Source: Emergomyces orientalis (lineage: Eukaryota > Ascomycota > Eurotiomycetes > Onygenales > Ajellomycetaceae). Taken from it: a DNA stretch of 64,000 nt. The stretch lies in the NCBI GenBank assembly GCA_002110485.1, contig MOWL01000023.1:248001-312000 (forward strand), given 5' to 3'. How positions within the stretch are numbered: the stretch's first letter is position 1; the number at the start of each line of letters is the position of its first letter. This document shows, piece by piece, positions 57,537-64,000 of this stretch. The position numbers were made by a program, and so were the translations under genes. The notes below the pieces were generated by a model that saw only the letters and a list, made by a program, of their open reading frames with translations, was not told the DNA's origin and ran no database searches.

Positions 57537-57667
57537 GTTTCGGTTGTCTTCAGTCCGATATTAGTATTTCTGTCTTCATTCGTAATTCAATCGCATATCT
57601 CTTCTACTCATAATTCCCGATTTCCATCGCGTAACACTCCGATACATCCCCTTATCGAATCCGCTGG

Positions 57668-59231
57668 TCAAACCCTTCGATTCAGGGCATTGAGCATATC
57701 ACTATCCGTGGAGCTTCGTGTGCCTTGAGTATCTGGGCCTAGCATTTCCCTCACGCTCAGGCCCCGACTGCCAGACGAGCCAGTTGTTGGCCCCGGTGGC
57801 GGGGTTCGAGATGGGATAGAAGGCGGAGGGTGTTGTGGTTGGATTGGTGGATATGGGAGATTGGACGACGTAGACCCATGCGGAGAAGCGGAATGTCGAT
57901 GCTCGTATGAGTATTGGGAATGAGAAGATGAACGTCTATCGTACGGCGCTTGGGCTGTATGGCTGGGGTACGCGGTCCCAGAGACAGCCGCTGAAACTGG
58001 AGGAAGTGTGGTAGATTCAGAGTAGGCATACCCTTCCCTTGAATCACGCGAGGCTACCGAGGATCTCTGTAGAGAAGAATGTGAGAAATCAGAACTCGAG
58101 GCCGAAACGGGGTCGCGAGAATGATGAGGAAGAATAGGCTCGTCGGAGCGGGGGCGTTTCCGACTCACATGATCCGGTTGCATCGGTGGATGCTGCAGAT
58201 GGGGGGGTGGGGGGCGGTCGTCCACCGGCGGTCTTCCATAAGCATGAGGCGGATATAAACTTTGTGGGGGCGGGAGAGGTCCATCTTGTGGGTGCTGTGT
58301 TGCTTGCGGTGGAGGAAGCGGTTGGCCATGTGCACCATAGAGTGGTATAGCATCAGCTCGAGGTCCACCGCGCGGTGCTGTGCCGCGAAAATGGTTGTAG
58401 ACTGCCTGGGCAGGGACAAAAGCTTGCGCTTGCGACGAAACTGGTGTGAACATGCATTCCTGATTAAACCGAACGCAATTACTGCATCGTCCATCCTGGG
58501 AGGACTCGAATCCTGAACATCGAATCTATAAGGTGCCAACCAAAGGCAAGTTAATTTAGCTCTGTTATAATTTGTAATATATAAATTTGGGTGTAAAGGA
58601 AAAGGCATATGTTTAAACTGGAAGAGACTAACCTTCCGTCTCCTACAATACCGGCACGCTATCGCAGTTCGTTGTCTTGGAGCGGCAGCCGGGTATACCA
58701 CCGGAGGGGGAGCAGGAGGTGGATGACCATACATATCGGGAGGACGTTGGTACGCCCCATGCGGTGGAGGAAGCTGGTAATCCTGCTGGGGGTGTTGAAT
58801 ATGTGGCTGTATCGTTGCCATTGTGGATGGCGGAGGATATGGATAAGACGGTTGGGCGGGGCGGGGCTTTTGGTTTTTTCCCTTTGGGGTCAGAATGGCG
58901 TTCCAATTTGAAAGAGCAAACAAATCCAGGAGATGCAAGAAAGGAAAAGAAGAACAAAGTAAATAAAAAGCGTGAACAGACGAGTCAATTGTACCAGAGA
59001 GAAGGGGGAGAGAAAAGGCATATATGAAGCTTTCAAACACCACACCCAAGCAAATATGACGGAGAAGGGGGAGGGGTGTAGGGAGAGAAGGGATAGATGG
59101 CGGCAGGCAGGCAGGGAGGGAGGGAGGGAGGGAGTACAGACAGGATGCTGTGACGACGGAGGATAATCAGGCTGACCAGAGGACCATGGAGGCGGTGGAT
59201 ACTGTCCCTGGCGGGTGGGGTCGTTGGACAT
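57668..59231 (-). CDS. Zn(II)2Cys6 transcription factor
   Basis: Modelled as three exons (59231-59142, 58866-58633, 58525-57668), 393 residues. The fungal binuclear zinc cluster is intact: Cys101, Cys104, Cys111, Cys122, Cys125 and Cys132 (CX2CX6CX10CX2CX6C), with the basic run RRRKIRC. It binds DNA in the nucleus. An intron splits the cluster just after Lys108. Around the cluster the protein is Pro/Gln/Tyr-rich and probably disordered; a short conserved-looking GLSVREMLGP lies near the C-terminus. There is no fungal-specific middle homology region, so it is shorter than most members. The target genes are unknown. The first exon is less certain: its donor (GTCTGT) is weak, and translation could instead start at the in-frame ATG at 58821 (MATIQPH), giving 348 residues. 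The first exon is kept because its Pro/Tyr composition continues smoothly into exon 2. Confidence 0.82.
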
Positions 59232-61153
59232 TTGTTGTAGCCGTGGGAAGGTGGGAGGGGGTTGTAATTTTGACGTATGGGGGGGGGAGGGGGGTTGGGG
59301 GGGAGACGGCGCGCTGCAGCAGTGGTGGGAAAGACGAGGATATGGTAGGATTTATGCGTGTATAGATTGGCCTGGGCGTGGATGTGCGTCGTCGGTGCGT
59401 AGGTTCGTGCGTGACAGCAGGGGTCGCAGGGGTGGAAACAGGACAGGCGGTTCAGCTCCCTACACAGGCGTCACAGAGCGCGGGATGACCGGGAGACCGG
59501 GATCAGGGCCAAATCGAATGGGCGGCGCTTCTGTTGTGTATGTTCTATGGACGCATGGATGTCCCCAATTACAAGCACGATCGGTGAGACTCGGGAACTA
59601 GCATAGCCCTTCGTGTGGGCCGGTAAAGCTGGTTTCTCAGGTCTGGTTCGGCGAAGGGGGAGGTGGCAAGGAAGGCCGGGCAATTTTTGAGGACCGCCAC
59701 CACCAGAAAGCAAATGATGGGAATCTTTCTTTTATATAGAGACCGGCGGGGATGGTATGAGAAATCCGGTCTTTGTTTTCCTTTATCCTTCCCTTTTATT
59801 TTCACTTATTTTGTAGGCCAAAAGAAAAGCTGGCCTGCTGCACGGGAGAAGCCGATGAAAGTGCTCGTTAAGTAAATGGCCGGTGTTGTATACTCGGGAT
59901 GTCCGGCGCCGTATCGTGTGTCAAAAAAGAGTGTCGGGGATGGAAAATTGTTTGCTTTTCTTTTGCTTTCTGGTTTGTGTTTTTATGTTGGTAAAAAGAA
60001 AGAAGAAGAAAACAACAATTTATCTCATTTCCCCGTCCAAGATGATGGAGGTGGTGGTGGTGGTACGGGAAGGAAGAACGGGTGCGGGCGAACCAAAGCC
60101 AGAAACGAAACAGACAAACCAACGAACAAAAAAAAAAAAAAAACAAGAGTGCCAGGGATACTACAACGGTGACATACAACGGTGACAAGAAGGAAACAAT
60201 AAACGGGGAAACAGTAAATAACACACGCACTGGCCTAAGGTGGGCTGGGCAGGGGAGAATGGAGAAAGGGGAATTCTGAGGAGAGGAGAGGAGAGGAGAG
60301 GAGAGACAAGAGAGGGGAGGGGAGGAGAGGGGAAGAAAGGAGAAGAGAGAGCTACCGTTATGAGATGTGTCACAGCCTGACAAATGCAGCGAAGAAAACG
60401 TCGGAGAAAAGAAAATAAGAAAAATAAGAAGCAACAGCAGAAGAAGAAGAAGAAGAAAAACAAGAAGTAAAAAAAGAGTATAATGAGAGAAGAAAGCTGT
60501 ATCACGAGGAGTGGGAAGAAGGGAAAACGAAAAACGAAAGCCTGGAGGGAAGAAAAGAAGAAGAAAAAGTAAGAATTAACGGGGAATAAAGGACGATCGA
60601 ATTCGATCTGGAGGTATCAAACTTTTTTTTTTTTTCTCCCTTTCCTCTGGTTCCCTTGTTTTTTTTTTTTTTTGTTTTTTTTTTTTAAAACATCCCCACT
60701 TGCCCTAATGGAATTTATCTTTTATTTTATTATTCTTTCGGAACGGTTCCCCAGCAGGTGATAGTCAAAAAATAGTTGGAGATAGCTCATTAATATGAAC
60801 AAATAGCAGCAAGGGTAAGTTTGGGACACGCCGGCTTTGCTGGATATTGCCCGTGGAACTCGTTAGGCTTCCGGGGCTTGAGAAGGCAAGGGGAAGGGAA
60901 CTGCACCATGGATTAGTTATACCATGGATTACCCCAAATCCTTTGGCAAATTCAAAGGGAAATAATACGCTGGCCCTGGCATTAAAAAAATAAAATAAAA
61001 TAAATCAATTTTTAAAATGTTCGATCACTTCAATCAGAACCCTTGAAGAAAAGAAAGAAAGAAAGAAAATAGTGAAAATTACGCCCTTGTATCAGATCGA
61101 TTCGATTCAATTTCAACGGAAATATTTCCTCTCTCCTCATGGCGTTTTTTCTA
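59232..61153. promoter_or_regulatory. Upstream region of the zinc-cluster factor, CT-rich on its coding strand
   Basis: No gene is seen. On the minus strand, the part from about 60560 to 60000 is strongly CT-rich, including a TCTCC pentamer array at 60279-60306, much like the tract upstream of the GT31 gene. It may be a long leader or promoter of the zinc-cluster gene. T runs occur at 60623-60684. Confidence 0.45.
60279..60306. repeat. (GGAGA)n pentanucleotide repeat
   Basis: Five to six tandem GGAGA units on the plus strand, upstream of the zinc-cluster factor. Confidence 0.85.
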
Positions 61154-61215
61154 TTTTTTTTTTTTTTTTTTTTTTTTTTTGGGGGGGGGGGGGGGGCGAA
61201 GGGTTAGGGTTAGGC
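61154..61215. repeat. T27-G16 tract followed by two TTAGGG-like units
   Basis: A run of 27 T is followed at once by 16 G, then CGAA and GGGTTAGGGTTAGG. The two telomere-type units are too few for a real interstitial telomere, but the G run could form a quadruplex. Confidence 0.8.
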
Positions 61216-62785
61216 TGGCCTGGCTGGGCGGAAGGCGGAAGGGTGAAGGTAAGGTACCGTCATCAACGTCATCACCGCCCAACAGCCCAAACAAACAGGG
61301 GGGGAGGAGGAAATGCCCATAACATACCAGAACGAACAGCTTGGCCCAAATAATAATACACAGGCAATTTGCTTGGAATCTGCTGGAATCTGCCCCACTG
61401 CTGCTGGCCAATATGTGTCTTTTGTTTGTCAGGCCCCCAGATAGCCCGAGCTGGATATCCCGTCTGCGGCAGACCGAAAATGTCAAAAACACTGCCATAC
61501 CTGATTTTGACAGTACGTGTATCGTACACTTACCGTACACTTACATCACCCAAAACATATGCTACGTATTACACATCAAGTGGTTTCCTAATGGCCAAAG
61601 CCAAAATCTCCAGCTGATCCTGATCCCGGAATGGCTGAACGGAACCGTGGGCCTTCAACGTCAAAACCCAGCTGCGAATGTCCGGCGGCCGCAGCTGGAT
61701 GATGCTGGTGGTTGGAACTATTTCCATGGGTCATCGATCTGGCTCCGCTCCCCCATCGGTATTACATTTATCTCGCCCCCCTTGGGGTTCATGGTTCATG
61801 TGGAGGCATCGCACATTGAACCCGACCACGGTTCGTGAACCATCACCCTCGTTTTTTTGTTTTTTTTTATAGCTTTTTTGCTGGTGTGCTTTTATCAATT
61901 CTCTGCGTGCATATAGGATGACGTTTAACGATCTCTAAAAAAACAGTTATTTGAGAAATTGTGCAGGTATCAAGGGTCAGCCCAGTAGCAAATTTCTGTT
62001 TCAAAGTGCTGCTCGCTTTTTGAACTCTCTCCCTGCATTGACAAAACGCCAGAAAATATTAGTTGGGCACACAAAAGTTGGGTCCCGTCGCTAGTCCCAA
62101 GTACGACACGTTTAGGTCAATTTGAACATGCACAATGATGTCGATGGTACTTCCTTGGCCTGTAACAGCGCCAAATATGTATGCTGATGTCCCCTTGACA
62201 CGCTAGCACCCCATCTTTTGGGCTTCGGCGAAAATCACGGACATTTGCTGTGCCACCTCATTTTCTTCAATATATATATAAAATAATCACTTTTTATTCG
62301 ACCAACTACTGCGTACTGCTCTTCTCGCCTCCACCAAAGCTGAGCGAGATAGCACATAAAACAGGAACCCCGAAACAGGATTTTCAGGCATTGAATTTCG
62401 CCCTGATGGAGGGGTGAAATGAGGGTGGTGATGATTCTGATGGCCAGATGGGATGTGCAGATGACCCAACCAACTGGTGCAACCTGAACGCCACCAAATA
62501 AAACCGGGCGAATAGGAGGATGGAGAATTCAAAAAATAGTGAGAAAATACAAGACAATTGGCAACCCCTGCCTGCCTAGTTTTCTTCCACCCACACATCC
62601 TTTTTTTTTTCCGGGCCATTTTAGTAATAATTGTCAGACAAAGAAACTCCTCTTCACCACCCCACCGATCTAATTACTTTTCCGCTGGTTTTTAATTTTC
62701 TTTTTAGTTTCAATTTTTTATTTTTTTCATTGTGGAATCCCTTTTATCACTCTTGGTTTTCCTCCCATTATCGTTTTCTGTGTAT

Positions 62786-62820
62786 GCGGTGCGGTGCGGT
62801 GCGTTGCGGTACGGTGCGGT
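62786..62820. repeat. (GCGGT)n pentanucleotide repeat
   Basis: Seven tandem units, two of them with one substitution. Confidence 0.9.
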
Positions 62821-63114
62821 AACCGACATGCAGCTGGTCGGTCCGCGGCGGATGCACCCATCCACCCATAACCATCCCATCTGTAAAGGCTATATGATGC
62901 GCTCATGCCCGAACGCTCAACCCATGTGTGAAGAAGTGTGGAGCCCACCCCAAAAGCCCCATCCAAAATCGCGAGCAAATCATTCCGACATGGCAATTTT
63001 TATTTTATGGACTTGGCTCTTTTTGGCCAGCCCGACTCATAAAAGGAGCTGGAATTTTTGTATTGTAGGTTTCAACTTGGTGTAAAAGGACCTGGGGGTA
63101 TGTGCTTGTACTGG

Positions 63115-63140
63115 ACATGTTCATGTTCATGTTCATGTTC
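63115..63140. repeat. (TTCATG)n hexanucleotide repeat
   Basis: Four tandem units in intergenic DNA. Confidence 0.9.
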
Positions 63141-64000
63141 CTCTCAACCGGGTATCTATGCAGGGAAGGGATGTAGGTTCTATTATGGCCAAATCATTTG
63201 TACAGAATCTAATCAAGGTTTTCCTACCTTTCTCACTTACCGCGATATGTTTGCTCTTAGTCGTGGAGAGAGATTGGAAAGCTAAAGGTTTTGGCCGGGT
63301 TTGTTTGCCTGTTCGTAAGGAGAAAAAATGCAAGGGCTGCTGAATTAGGGTTACGGATATCACGAGCCAAACTCCCAGAAGGGGCGAATGAGGGGCAACG
63401 ATGACGCAGATAAAAATCGATCATATTTCCCCTCCCCCCCCCCCTTTCTACGACCACAAGAGCAAATTCCATCTCGGGTAATGCCCTTTTGAACAATGTC
63501 ACCAACACCATAAAACCACATTAATCAATGGTCGCCTGAGAATTTTAAAGGAGATTCCCCATTTCATTGTTGGTTGAAGGATGAAGGAAAACACAGCCCT
63601 ACCAAACATCTTCTTCTTTTTAACACCTCGGCAGAAGCACGCAATAAGTGGGCCAATCCCTCCGCTCAATCCATCGCAATAGAATCAAGGATGTATAACG
63701 TTTGCTGCTTGGTTGGATTGGACTCACGGGGCCTCCGTCCATGACCCAAGCATATCTTGCTGAACTTAGCCCACATCTCCACCTGCAGCCGGGGGGGGGG
63801 CTCATCCACACCTCCCAGGCTCTCTCGCTCATGATCACAGACATCTCCCAACCCAATCAATTATCAATCAATTTTCAGGCCGACCCGACCCGATTCCCAA
63901 ACCCACAAGCAAATCAGCATGCAAATTCCCCTCGCCACCCACCACTTGCGCGAATACCCCATGAAACAAAGGGGCCAGGGGGAAGGTAGGAAAGTGGAAG

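Larger units (their letters stand above)
53614..57667. other. Convergent 4-kb intergenic region, no gene seen
   Basis: This lies between the 3' ends of the kinase (plus) and the Zn2Cys6 factor (minus). It is unusually long for a convergent gap. It contains four long homopolymer runs (54584, 55345, 56351, 57510), A-rich plus-strand DNA at 55190-56340, and only low-complexity frames. A small gene or non-coding RNA could be present, but nothing in the sequence supports a specific one. Confidence 0.55.
61216..64000. other. Intergenic to window end, no gene seen
   Basis: Several low-complexity stretches but no supported gene. Notable parts are a GCGGT array (62786-62820) and a TTCATG array (63115-63140). 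Some frames of 100-165 codons exist (for example 61341-61838), but none has recognisable motifs. A gene could start just beyond the right edge. Confidence 0.5.

Noticed and set aside
61197..61215. Telomere repeat
   Set aside because: Only two TTAGGG-type units; not evidence of a chromosome end.
1..64000. CRISPR array, insertion sequences, bacterial operons
   Set aside because: The window is eukaryotic, with intron-bearing genes; no regularly spaced repeats or bacterial-type gene organisation were seen.

Overview
The window is nuclear DNA of a filamentous ascomycete. Genes are broken by short GT-AG introns (about 50 to 450 nt) with CTAAC/CTGAC-like branch points, intergenic DNA is long and rich in homopolymers and microsatellites, and the proteins (Pmp20/Asp f 3-type peroxiredoxin, glucokinase, Mic19, Pth11-like membrane protein, Gin4/Hsl1-type kinase, Zn2Cys6 factor) are those of Pezizomycotina. 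The overall style fits Eurotiomycetes, most likely Onygenales, but the species cannot be fixed from the sequence alone. No tRNA, rRNA, CRISPR array, intact transposase or virus-like gene was seen. All gene models below were spliced by hand and the reading frame was checked across every junction.

Layout. 0.5-6.4 kb: signal peptide peptidase (minus), divergently paired with a PPIL1-type cyclophilin (plus), then a Rab escort protein/GDI family gene (plus). 6.4-12.5 kb: gene-poor DNA with an AT-rich inverted-repeat element, microsatellites and a long CT-rich leader. 12.5-14.1 kb: a type II membrane GT31/DUF604-like glycosyltransferase. 14.9-15.1 kb: a small element with perfect 18-bp terminal inverted repeats. 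16.2-17.8 kb: TRIP4/Rqt4-like zinc-finger protein. 19.4-21.0 kb: glucokinase. 22.6-25.0 kb: eight-exon seven-helix Pth11/rhodopsin-domain protein with a 20-nt exon. 25.6-26.9 kb: MICOS subunit Mic19. 27.3-30.4 kb: Pop1 of RNase P/MRP (minus).

31.0-34.5 kb holds two minus-strand genes with one compartment in common: a peroxisomal (PTS1) Prx5-type peroxiredoxin and a D-amino-acid oxidase, i.e. an H2O2 scavenger beside an H2O2 producer, with a short unidentified reading frame between them. 35.6-47.4 kb is an accessory-looking stretch: a secreted two-domain fasciclin protein, a secreted NlpC/P60 peptidase-like protein with cysteine-rich modules, a cytochrome P450 that carries a frameshift (extra GC dinucleotide), and a secreted PhoD-type phosphatase. 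49.4-53.6 kb: a large Gin4/Hsl1-like kinase with a C-terminal KA1-like exon. 57.7-59.2 kb: a Zn2Cys6 transcription factor (minus), followed by 4.8 kb of apparently gene-free upstream DNA.

Most promising for follow-up: the D-amino-acid oxidase/peroxiredoxin neighbourhood, in which the PTS1 is confined to a 12-codon last exon that intron retention would remove; the NlpC/P60 secreted protein; the broken P450; two inverted-repeat elements; a GC-AG intron in the cyclophilin; and a recurrent intergenic 10-mer TACGGAGTAC.
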